Positions 34,765 to 42,716 of a DNA stretch of 64,000 nucleotides are shown here, one piece after another. Numbering within the stretch: position 1 is the stretch's first letter; every line of letters begins with the position of its first letter. A program made the position numbers and the translations under genes. A model generated the notes under the pieces. The model worked only from the letters and a program-made list of their open reading frames with translations, did no database searches and was not told the origin of the DNA. Source of the stretch: Dyadobacter alkalitolerans DSM 23607 (GTDB lineage Bacteria > Bacteroidota > Bacteroidia > Cytophagales > Spirosomataceae); the NCBI RefSeq assembly GCF_000428845.1, contig NZ_AUAS01000012.1, positions 124,001 through 188,000 of the forward strand. Direction: 5' to 3'.

Positions 34765-37700
34765 TCAAAACCAAAAGCCGATCTGAAACGCGATCCGGGG
34801 CTTTTCTTCCTTTTTTTCCTTTGGAATAAATGCTCCTACGGCAAATGTGAGAATATCAACCGGTGCAAACCAGACACCACCGCCGTAGTTATAATGCAAG
34901 GCTTTGGATTCCTCATCATCTAGCCACACACGGCCGTAGTCAAAGCTTCCAAATACGCCATAAGTGAGCGGTAATGTTGGGTTATAGCTGCTGCCAAGCC
35001 GGATACGAAGGTCTGTATCGTGCCAAATGCTGCTATTCCCGTAAAAGCGCTCCGTCCGATAGCCACGCAATCCCTGCTTTCCGCCCAATGTTGGCATTTG
35101 AAAAAATTCATAGCTATCCCCAAAGATCAGCCCCGTTCCGACTTGCGTTGCAAGAATAATGTTTTCCCTGGCGTCAAGGCTGGTATAATAGGCGAATCTG
35201 GCCCGGAATGAGCCAAAGTTATTCTTGTTTTCCAGGTTTGTGGTCCAGTGGAAACCGGCGTTAAAACGTATTCCCGTATGTGGCGCAAAAATGTTATCAA
35301 CGCTGTTGAAGTCAAACTGAAACTTGCCGCCAGCAAACATTTTTGTTTCAAAAACATCATCGGATAACTCGTTTTCAGCACTTGTAATGAACCTGCCGCT
35401 AGTGGGTTGAACGTCTGAAAGCTCAAAGGTTGGCCCCAGGGTAATAAAGCCGGCTGTCCCGGCGAAACGTTTTTTCAATGCAGGATAAATGTGTAAAAAG
35501 CTTTGTCTTACCCGATAAAAATCAGGATCGTCGACCGGCCTTTCCGTGTCATTTCCTAATCCGGCATAATTAAATGCGTAAGTAGGGCCGTGGTAATAGG
35601 TGTCGAGATAGAAGTCAAATTTTTTAAAGGCATTGATAAAATCACCGGTATAATTCACTTTAAAACCCTTGGTAGCAAAGGCATAACTGGCACCAAAAGC
35701 GTGTAATGAAGCATAAGGTTCCTTTTTAAACCCATATTTCATCCACGTGGCGCTTGCGCCGAGCAAAAGTCCATCATCCGGGTTCACGCCGAGGATGGGC
35801 GCCGGAATGGCAATGTCGTAATTGCTGTCAGTGCTGCGCCGGTCATATACATTATAGCGGTAAAGGTTTGTGCGCTTGTCCTTTGTATCAGCCCCTGCAA
35901 CAATTGTGTTCGTTCGCAGGTCGTCGTAGACGAGTGTTTTCTTTTTTCCAGCACTTGTGCCCGTGCTGTCGGCAAAGAGATCCGTTCCCAATCCGCCTAT
36001 CAATCTTACTTTAATGCCCTTTCCGGCGTCTCCTTTAACTATAAATTCATCGTCATCACCATTGCCATACACATTGATTGTCTTGGTAACGTCAGCATTA
36101 AAAACACGCTCGTAATTTAAATGTTTGATGCGGCCGTCCTTTCCGGTTTCGTAAACAGAAATTTTGGTTCGCCTTTCATCCAGCCTTTCCACTACCACCC
36201 TTTCTTCCTCTTCCGTCCCGATGACATTCACATTCTCGCTCACAAATTCATAATGTGTCCTGGCGATTGTCAGCAGCTTATCCCGACGGCTTTTCATGTT
36301 TTGTATCAATGCAGCAGCGGATTTTTGCCTGGCTTCCTCCGGCCAGCTGGCAAAAGCATTGCTAATGACTTCGTCGGTCAGGTTGGTTTGGATAAATTTC
36401 GCCTGCTCTTCCCATTGCTCCCAGGTAAGCCGGGTGAGGAATGTCCGGTCAAAAAGCCGCGCGCTCCACGTAGTCCATTTCATGCTTTGTATTTCCGGGC
36501 TGAAACTTTGGAGTTGGCGTAGAAACGGCAATGTCAGCCGCGCAACGCCGGTCAGCAAGCCATCATACATGGAAAATGCCTGGTCACGGTCTCTCGGGAT
36601 CGGACGATACAATGTGGTCCCGTCCTGCTGCTTCACCGACGACCACGCCCATTGATCGTCATGCCTGTCCCAGTCACCCACAACGAAATCAAAAAGACGC
36701 GTCCGGATTGCCCACGCTTCGTCTACTTTATTTTTACCATTTTCGAGCAGGCTTTCGACCAGTTCGGGCGTGCTTACAATTTTATCAGGATTTCCAAAAA
36801 ATGCTGCCTGCTTCCACCTTTTTCCGTCGGGGCGCTCTTCCAGCAAGTTCATGGTGCCGCCAAAAAGCGCATTATAGGTGGCCAGCCCGGGTTGGGCAGG
36901 AACATAATATAACTTTGGATTGGTATGGTAGACATTCACCGCATCCGCTAATACAGGCATACACAGTGGCGCAAATGGATTGGTCGACAGAAAGTTATCT
37001 TCCACCAAATATTTCGCAGCGATCATTTGATTAAAAGGAAATGGCAAAAACCGGCTCACATCCTTCGTTAGTCCGCGCAGTGCATATTCTTTTCCGTCTT
37101 TGTCCCGCAGGCGCAGAGAGTTGGTCTGGTTACCACCACCTTGCTTCACGGGCGTCACGCCGCCTTTGAATTTATTCAGGTCTAAGACAGGGAATGTATA
37201 TTTTTGAACGTAAAGATCCCGGTTGTGCTGACCAAGCAAAAATTGGTGGAATCCGCCCACGGGTTTTACCTCGTTACTCGTCACATAGCGGCTCGTGGAA
37301 TCATTATGCTGGTTATATTCGGTAAAAGCGATTGTTGAATCCGGTAATTCAATGGTTTGCTTATCCTTTATTTTTTTGCGAAAAACCAGCTTCGCCTCTT
37401 TTCCGTCCGCGGTTACTTCCCAGAAACTGGTCCAGGCTTCCCCGCCTTCATAAAAGTTGATGGTTGAATATCCCAGCCGCGACGAAGCGAACTGCGACCC
37501 CTTACCCAGGCTCACCGGACTATTTTTACTCCCGCTTCCGCTGACAATAAATTCCTGATTGTCGTTTTCTATAAACTGCAATGCATGCTCGTGTCCGCTG
37601 GCAAAAATGAACTTACCATTCTTCCTGGCGCCAGCCATAACAGCTGTTCGCAGGTCTTTGTAATGCTTGTTGGCAACATCCTGCTTCGAGCCGATCGTTG

Positions 37701-38553
37701 CGCGGAATATGGCGCTGATGCTTCCCAAGACCGGCAGCGGGATCCATAGATCAGGATTTAGCTCGGTAAGAGGAAAAATGTGTTGCTTAATTGTGAACCT
37801 TCCCCCGTGCGGCCCGTATGTGTAAGGCGGATGATGCATGGCGAAAACCACCTGCTTATTACGGTATTTGCGCACAACATTCTCAAAAACAAACCGGAAC
37901 TGTTCCCTGTTTTTAATCTCACAGCCGTCATTGATCTTCGAATCCTTGTCCCAATCCGTAAGCCACCATTGCGAATCCACTACAATAACCACCACATTAT
38001 CATTGAGTTCGATCACTTCCGGGCCTGAGCAGCCATCTAATGGAAGAAAATAATTTTGGTAATCATCCTTATTGCTTACCCCTCGTTTTTCATTGATATA
38101 TTTATCAACAAATTTTTCCTGGCGCTTCAAACCCTTCACGCCCCAGCCGCGCCAGTCGTGGTTTCCTGGCAAGAAAATGGGCGTTCCTTTGAAGTTATCC
38201 AGCGTTTCGAGCTGTGAAATGATCCTGAATTCGGCTACTTTCCGGTCCGCAGAATCCTCCGACGGCGGCATACCGTGCTCATAAATGTTATCTCCTAAAA
38301 ACAATGCAGAACTATGCTTCGACTCCGTTTCAAGCTTTTTTTTGAGATATTCCAAAACAGGCGCACGGCTTTCCGGCGAGTCGTTTCCGGCGTCGCCGAT
38401 CAGATACATGGTGTGTTTCAGGACGAGATCAGGGCTCGGCGCACCCCGTTCCCAATTGACCGCTTCTTTTGAAAACTGGGTCTTATAGCTGGCGCAGGAA
38501 AAAATCCCGACCAGCAAAACAAAAAAAGTAATAACCCGCAACACGCGCTTCAT
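34765..38553 (-). CDS. Metallophosphoesterase fused to an outer-membrane beta-barrel
   Basis: A 1262-residue exported protein with a lipobox-like signal (LVGIFSC, C20). The N-terminal calcineurin-like phosphoesterase has all metal motifs: GDAGND (D54), GDNIYEHG (D88), GNHDW (N131-D133), HHPPYTYGPHG and GHEHALQF. A long middle region (about 430-880) of unknown fold follows, then a BamA-type barrel ending in QIGFWF. The arrangement suggests an outer-membrane protein with a tethered phosphatase, facing the periplasm or outside. Its ATG overlaps the stop of the upstream propeller lipoprotein by 4 nt, placing it in the polyphosphate kinase operon. The substrate is unknown; phosphate release is an inference. 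Confidence 0.85.
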   Translation of the reverse strand: MKRVLRVITFFVLLVGIFSCASYKTQFSKEAVNWERGAPSPDLVLKHTMYLIGDAGNDSPESRAPVLEYLKKKLETESKHSSALFLGDNIYEHGMPPSEDSADRKVAEFRIISQLETLDNFKGTPIFLPGNHDWRGWGVKGLKRQEKFVDKYINEKRGVSNKDDYQNYFLPLDGCSGPEVIELNDNVVVIVVDSQWWLTDWDKDSKINDGCEIKNREQFRFVFENVVRKYRNKQVVFAMHHPPYTYGPHGGRFTIKQHIFPLTELNPDLWIPLPVLGSISAIFRATIGSKQDVANKHYKDLRTAVMAGARKNGKFIFASGHEHALQFIENDNQEFIVSGSGSKNSPVSLGKGSQFASSRLGYSTINFYEGGEAWTSFWEVTADGKEAKLVFRKKIKDKQTIELPDSTIAFTEYNQHNDSTSRYVTSNEVKPVGGFHQFLLGQHNRDLYVQKYTFPVLDLNKFKGGVTPVKQGGGNQTNSLRLRDKDGKEYALRGLTKDVSRFLPFPFNQMIAAKYLVEDNFLSTNPFAPLCMPVLADAVNVYHTNPKLYYVPAQPGLATYNALFGGTMNLLEERPDGKRWKQAAFFGNPDKIVSTPELVESLLENGKNKVDEAWAIRTRLFDFVVGDWDRHDDQWAWSSVKQQDGTTLYRPIPRDRDQAFSMYDGLLTGVARLTLPFLRQLQSFSPEIQSMKWTTWSARLFDRTFLTRLTWEQWEEQAKFIQTNLTDEVISNAFASWPEEARQKSAAALIQNMKSRRDKLLTIARTHYEFVSENVNVIGTEEEERVVVERLDERRTKISVYETGKDGRIKHLNYERVFNADVTKTINVYGNGDDDEFIVKGDAGKGIKVRLIGGLGTDLFADSTGTSAGKKKTLVYDDLRTNTIVAGADTKDKRTNLYRYNVYDRRSTDSNYDIAIPAPILGVNPDDGLLLGASATWMKYGFKKEPYASLHAFGASYAFATKGFKVNYTGDFINAFKKFDFYLDTYYHGPTYAFNYAGLGNDTERPVDDPDFYRVRQSFLHIYPALKKRFAGTAGFITLGPTFELSDVQPTSGRFITSAENELSDDVFETKMFAGGKFQFDFNSVDNIFAPHTGIRFNAGFHWTTNLENKNNFGSFRARFAYYTSLDARENIILATQVGTGLIFGDSYEFFQMPTLGGKQGLRGYRTERFYGNSSIWHDTDLRIRLGSSYNPTLPLTYGVFGSFDYGRVWLDDEESKALHYNYGGGVWFAPVDILTFAVGAFIPKEKKEEKPRIAFQIGFWF

Positions 38554-39404
38554 CGGTTTTTCTTTTTAAACTTTAAAATATTGCCCGAAAAAAGATCGTC
38601 ACCTTCATTGGAAATGTACAGGTTTCCCTGCTTGTCGAAAATAATGCCCTCGGGCTGGATAAACTGGTTTCCATTCAGCGTATAAGCCTCTTTTACCTTC
38701 CATTGATTATCGGTCACAACAAGGAGTTTGTTGACAGCAGAGATGATATACCAGTCGTTCGTCAACGGATTTTTGGCCAGGCCCGACGGACGGAAACCGC
38801 GCTCTACTTTGCCCGTGATCGCTTTGATCTCGTCGACCTGAATCGAGAATGTTCCTGAAATTTTCGCAGAATCCTTATCCGGCTCTAAAATATATCCCGT
38901 AACGCTGCTCTTGGAATTATCCTGCTCACAATTTTTGCAGAGAATATAGATCTTCCCCGAAGCCTCGTCACCAAACATGCCTTCGTATTCTCCTTTCGGC
39001 AATATTTTCTTCATTTCACGAATCTGCTCCACTTCCTCAAAAACCGCCTCGGTCAATGGAAAATTATATATAGCACCATTGCTTTTGAGGACATACACAT
39101 TGTTTCTGATAATGGTAACATCCTCGTAATCACCTTTTTTGGAAAACTTAGCATTCAACTGCTTCGGCTCATCCCAGCCCAGCCGGTAAAGCCGGCCGTC
39201 TTCGTCCTGGATCGCGTAAATGGTGTCTGAATTTCCCTGGTTTAATGTAATACCCGAGATCTCAAAGAGGCTTTCCGGCATATTAAACTTGTCGGGCTTG
39301 CCCAAGTGATAATCTTTGTAAACAACCTGTTCTTTTTTTGTGGAGTCGCACCCGCCCAACGTGAGCAAAGCCAGCATACCAATGTGCTGTAAGAATGTTG
39401 CCAT
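38550..39404 (-). CDS. Lipoprotein with SdiA-regulated/six-bladed propeller fold
   Basis: A 284-residue lipoprotein (signal with lipobox LGGC, C19). Propeller strands include SLFEISGITLNQGNSDTIY, VYVLKSNGAIYNFPL, RPSGLAKNPLTNDWYII and QPEGIIFDKQGNLYISNEG. These match the SdiA-regulated/esterase-like propeller group. A CKNC pair in the middle may form a disulfide. It starts 5 nt after ppk1 and overlaps the phosphoesterase gene by 4 nt. It may bind or present a substrate for the phosphoesterase. Confidence 0.8.
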   Translation of the reverse strand: MATFLQHIGMLALLTLGGCDSTKKEQVVYKDYHLGKPDKFNMPESLFEISGITLNQGNSDTIYAIQDEDGRLYRLGWDEPKQLNAKFSKKGDYEDVTIIRNNVYVLKSNGAIYNFPLTEAVFEEVEQIREMKKILPKGEYEGMFGDEASGKIYILCKNCEQDNSKSSVTGYILEPDKDSAKISGTFSIQVDEIKAITGKVERGFRPSGLAKNPLTNDWYIISAVNKLLVVTDNQWKVKEAYTLNGNQFIQPEGIIFDKQGNLYISNEGDDLFSGNILKFKKKNR

Positions 39405-39409
39405 ATTTT

Positions 39410-41443
39410 TTAATGCGTTTTTAGCTCAGCGATGCCTTTTGACAACAGCCTGTAAATTTCCTCCTGTGAACGGATTCCTTTGTTGTCCGTTTTCAGGGAA
39501 ATGTTGTTTAATTCACTGTCGATCAGGACAGCTTGTTCCGTATCCTGCCATTGCAGCTCGATGATATCCATCATCTTCGTTTTGAGCTTTTCGCTGTAAA
39601 TCGGGAAACAGACTTCGATACGGCGGTAAATGTTCCGGTTCATCCAGTCCGCCGAGCCCATAAACAGCTCGGGTTGACCATCGTTGTGAAAGATAAAAAC
39701 ACGGCCGTGTTCCAGGTAACGGTCTACGATCCGCTTCACTGTGATATTTTCGCTTTGCCCCTTCACGCCCGGCACTATCCGGCAGACGCTGCGCACGATC
39801 AGCCGGATGTTAATGCCTGCATTCGACGCTTCGTAAAGTTTGTTGACCAGTATTTCTTCTTCGAGGTTATTCAGCTTAATGGTAATGCCTGCCTCCCTGC
39901 CACTTTTTACATGCGCGATCTCGCGGTCGATCAGTTCCAGGAATTTAGTCTGTAAATTGAACTGTGCCACCAGTAAATGCTGGAACGCGATGATATCGGA
40001 GCTGTCCGGCTTTTTCTTTTTACTTAAAAATCGGAAAAGCGTTTCTGCTTCCAGGAGCACGGGCTGGTGGGCTGTGAGGAGGATGTGGTCTGTGTAAAAA
40101 CGTGCCGTTCCTTCATTGAGATTACCTGTCGCCAACAAGCCCAGATATGGGCATGACGCATGCTTTCTCTTTACCAAAGCCAGCTTTGCATGCACTTTCA
40201 GCGCATTCACGCTATGCACGATCTTCACGCCGGCAGATTTCATTTTTTTCGCCCAGCGAATGTTATTGGCTTCGTCAAACCTGGCTTTCAACTCCACCAG
40301 GACCGTGACTTTTTTGCCATTCTTGGCCGCGCTGATCAGTGCAAATGCAATTTTGGAATCATGCGCCACACGGTACATGGTGGTGTAGATCTCTTCAACC
40401 TGCGGATTAATCGCCGCCTCATTGAAGAACCGCAGGATGGTGTCGTAACTCTGGTATGGCGCGTGGACCATCAAATCCCGTTCGAGGAGGGAGTCAAACA
40501 GCGAAGTATGCGCATTCACACCTTCTATTCCTTCCACAGCCGGCCATTTGGGATATGTCTCGGCAGGCGGGCTCACCGGCAGTGACGCCAGATCTTTGAG
40601 ATTATGGTAACGGCCTCCCTGCACAACGGAGGCGCTTTTGAGATCAAAAAAGGAGACAATGTGCTCCAAATGCCGCAAGGGCAGCCCTGGCTCGAAGAGC
40701 AACCTCGTAGCAAAACCCAGCTCCCGCTTGATCAGCTGTTCTTCAAATTTTTCGGCAATGTCGTCCCCGTCTTCATCCATCATGTCCAGCTCGGCATCCC
40801 GCGTCACTTTAATGTTGAAAGATTGTATACTGACAGCTTCCGGAAAAAGGCTTTTCAGGTTGCGCTTGATAATGTCTTCGAGGAAAATAATGTAATTCTG
40901 CTTTTCCCTTGTGATTTTAAGGAACCGGCTCAGGTTACCCGCAGGAATGTTGACCAGCGCAATCCGCTCCTTATCAGCCGGATATTGCAAAATAACTACG
41001 AGATATAGCTGATTGTTTTCGGGGAAAAAGGCTGTGCTTTTTTTCAGGACAACAGGTTGTAAAAAACCCGCAACCTGCGAAAAGAAATAGTTATCGGCAA
41101 TGTTCGCAATGTCTCTGGGAATTCCATTCTTGTAACAAAAATGTACGCCGAGTTGGCTCAGCGAAGGAATAACCGATTCGCTTAATATCCTTCCGAACTC
41201 GTCCTGCTGCTTGTTAATGATCGTCCCAGCCTTGCTGTAAGCATCCTCGTTGCGGTCCAGGATCTCCTTTTTTTGCAGGTAAGGCATCCGCACACGGTAA
41301 AATTCGTCCAGATTGGAAGAGAAAATCGAAAGGAACCGGATACGCTCCATCAACGGAACAGCCTCGTTGGCAGCCTCTTGCAAAACACGTCCATTAAAGG
41401 AAAGCCAGCTGATATCACGGTTGAAATAGCGGTACTTTTCCAT
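39410..41443 (-). CDS. ppk1: Polyphosphate kinase 1
   Basis: Makes inorganic polyphosphate from ATP. The 677-residue protein has the PPK N-terminal domain (YFNRDISWLSFNGRVLQEA), head domain and two C-terminal phospholipase-D-like domains. The phosphohistidine site lies in LKVHAKLALVKRKH and the second histidine in RYLEHGRVFIFHNDG. ATGNLNEGTARFYTDH and SADWMNRNIYRRIEVCFP complete the active site. All is standard. Its context is not: it lies 6 nt after an HD-PycTM gene and before an exported phosphoesterase pair. Confidence 0.97.
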   Translation of the reverse strand: MEKYRYFNRDISWLSFNGRVLQEAANEAVPLMERIRFLSIFSSNLDEFYRVRMPYLQKKEILDRNEDAYSKAGTIINKQQDEFGRILSESVIPSLSQLGVHFCYKNGIPRDIANIADNYFFSQVAGFLQPVVLKKSTAFFPENNQLYLVVILQYPADKERIALVNIPAGNLSRFLKITREKQNYIIFLEDIIKRNLKSLFPEAVSIQSFNIKVTRDAELDMMDEDGDDIAEKFEEQLIKRELGFATRLLFEPGLPLRHLEHIVSFFDLKSASVVQGGRYHNLKDLASLPVSPPAETYPKWPAVEGIEGVNAHTSLFDSLLERDLMVHAPYQSYDTILRFFNEAAINPQVEEIYTTMYRVAHDSKIAFALISAAKNGKKVTVLVELKARFDEANNIRWAKKMKSAGVKIVHSVNALKVHAKLALVKRKHASCPYLGLLATGNLNEGTARFYTDHILLTAHQPVLLEAETLFRFLSKKKKPDSSDIIAFQHLLVAQFNLQTKFLELIDREIAHVKSGREAGITIKLNNLEEEILVNKLYEASNAGINIRLIVRSVCRIVPGVKGQSENITVKRIVDRYLEHGRVFIFHNDGQPELFMGSADWMNRNIYRRIEVCFPIYSEKLKTKMMDIIELQWQDTEQAVLIDSELNNISLKTDNKGIRSQEEIYRLLSKGIAELKTH

Positions 41444-41449
41444 AATTGA

Positions 41450-42679
41450 TCAATGTTCAAAAAGTGCGGAGGCAAACACAAAAGCTATGACGGACACGAC
41501 TATACCGAACATAAATACATTATAAGCAATGCGCAGCAACCTGTATTTCCGGCCCAGCACAACGCCCTGGGAATATACATCCTTGGTCAAACTTCCATAC
41601 AAAAACTCGCGGTCGTTCATCATGCGCTGCATTCCATTGGAATAATCATTATACGACATCCGGTAAAAATTTCCGAAAAAGAGCAGGTTCACGTTTTTGG
41701 TATCAATATCCTCTTGCGTGAATGTGCCATGCGGGATCGTCGGACGTGTAGAAAGGATGGAAAACACCATGGTGATCATACAAATCGTCAGCAAAAGCAT
41801 GGTGGGAATGATCAGGTAAGTGTTGTCTTCCAGCTTCCGGATGAGGACACTCAGCAGGACGGAGATAATGATAGACGTGGTCGTGATCATGATATGTGCC
41901 TTATTATCAGCCATATCACTTAACCTTTGATGGTTATTTGAGCTGATCCGGAACATCGTTTCAATGCCTTTGTCCGGCCGGTCATTTTTTATCTTTCTGA
42001 GGTCGGTGATTTCCGGTGCGGTTGCGGGAGTGAATGTATCGGCAACTGTTTCAGTAACCGGCTCTTCCGCCACAGGAGACGATTCCAGCTCCTTTTCTTT
42101 CAGCTTTTCAATGTTCTTGCGCTTCTGCTTGTCCAGCATATCGCGGCAGTAGTCGGTTTGGAATGTGTGCGATTCCAGCAATGCAATGGTGCTTTTGCGC
42201 CATTGCGCTTTGTCTATTTTTTTGCCGGCACGCTGCTCTGCTTCTTTCCTTACCAGCTTGTTCCAATCCGAAAATTCCGGCGTTCCGAAATGGAACAGGT
42301 CGGCGTCACAAACCACTTGTTGCAGGAAATTCTTCGGATTTTGTGGCCATATGGTCGCCAGAATGCAGCCTTCCACTTCTGCAATGACGCTCTCTTCCAT
42401 TTCCTCCGACCGCAGAAACTCGGCCGCAAGTGCAGCTCCGCGTTGCTCATGACCAGCCGCATCGCCGGTGCTGTAACCCGTATCATGGAACCAGGCCGCG
42501 GTAACGACAATGAATGTTTCCTTGTCCTCCAACCGGTAATGATTGGCAATTTTGACTGCATTGGATACAACGGCTTCGGTATGCACCAGGTTATGGTAAC
42601 TGAGTTGCGCCAGTTCTTTTGTACCAAAAAAATGATGGACATAATGCCTCACCTTGTCAAGCCGATGATTGTAATTCAT
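41450..42679 (-). CDS. HD-domain protein fused to a Pycsar-type (PycTM/DUF5706) membrane effector
   Basis: A 409-residue fusion. Residues about 10-185 form an HD phosphohydrolase domain with intact metal ligands: H33 (SYHNLVHTEAV), H65-D66 (AAWFHDTGYS) and an Asp in CDADLFHFG (about 125-127). A charged linker (185-245) leads to a PycTM-like module: MADNKAHIMITTTS (256-269), membrane spans at about 262-280, 288-308 and 382-405. PycTM proteins are membrane effectors activated by cyclic nucleotides from Pycsar cyclases. Here the attached HD domain could degrade the messenger or gate the effector. It lies between a cyclase-like gene and ppk1 with gaps of 37 and 6 nt. Confidence 0.85.
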   Translation of the reverse strand: MNYNHRLDKVRHYVHHFFGTKELAQLSYHNLVHTEAVVSNAVKIANHYRLEDKETFIVVTAAWFHDTGYSTGDAAGHEQRGAALAAEFLRSEEMEESVIAEVEGCILATIWPQNPKNFLQQVVCDADLFHFGTPEFSDWNKLVRKEAEQRAGKKIDKAQWRKSTIALLESHTFQTDYCRDMLDKQKRKNIEKLKEKELESSPVAEEPVTETVADTFTPATAPEITDLRKIKNDRPDKGIETMFRISSNNHQRLSDMADNKAHIMITTTSIIISVLLSVLIRKLEDNTYLIIPTMLLLTICMITMVFSILSTRPTIPHGTFTQEDIDTKNVNLLFFGNFYRMSYNDYSNGMQRMMNDREFLYGSLTKDVYSQGVVLGRKYRLLRIAYNVFMFGIVVSVIAFVFASALFEH

Positions 42680-42716
42680 AGAGGTTCAGAGTTTTATTAC
42701 TGCATTCCTTATTGCA

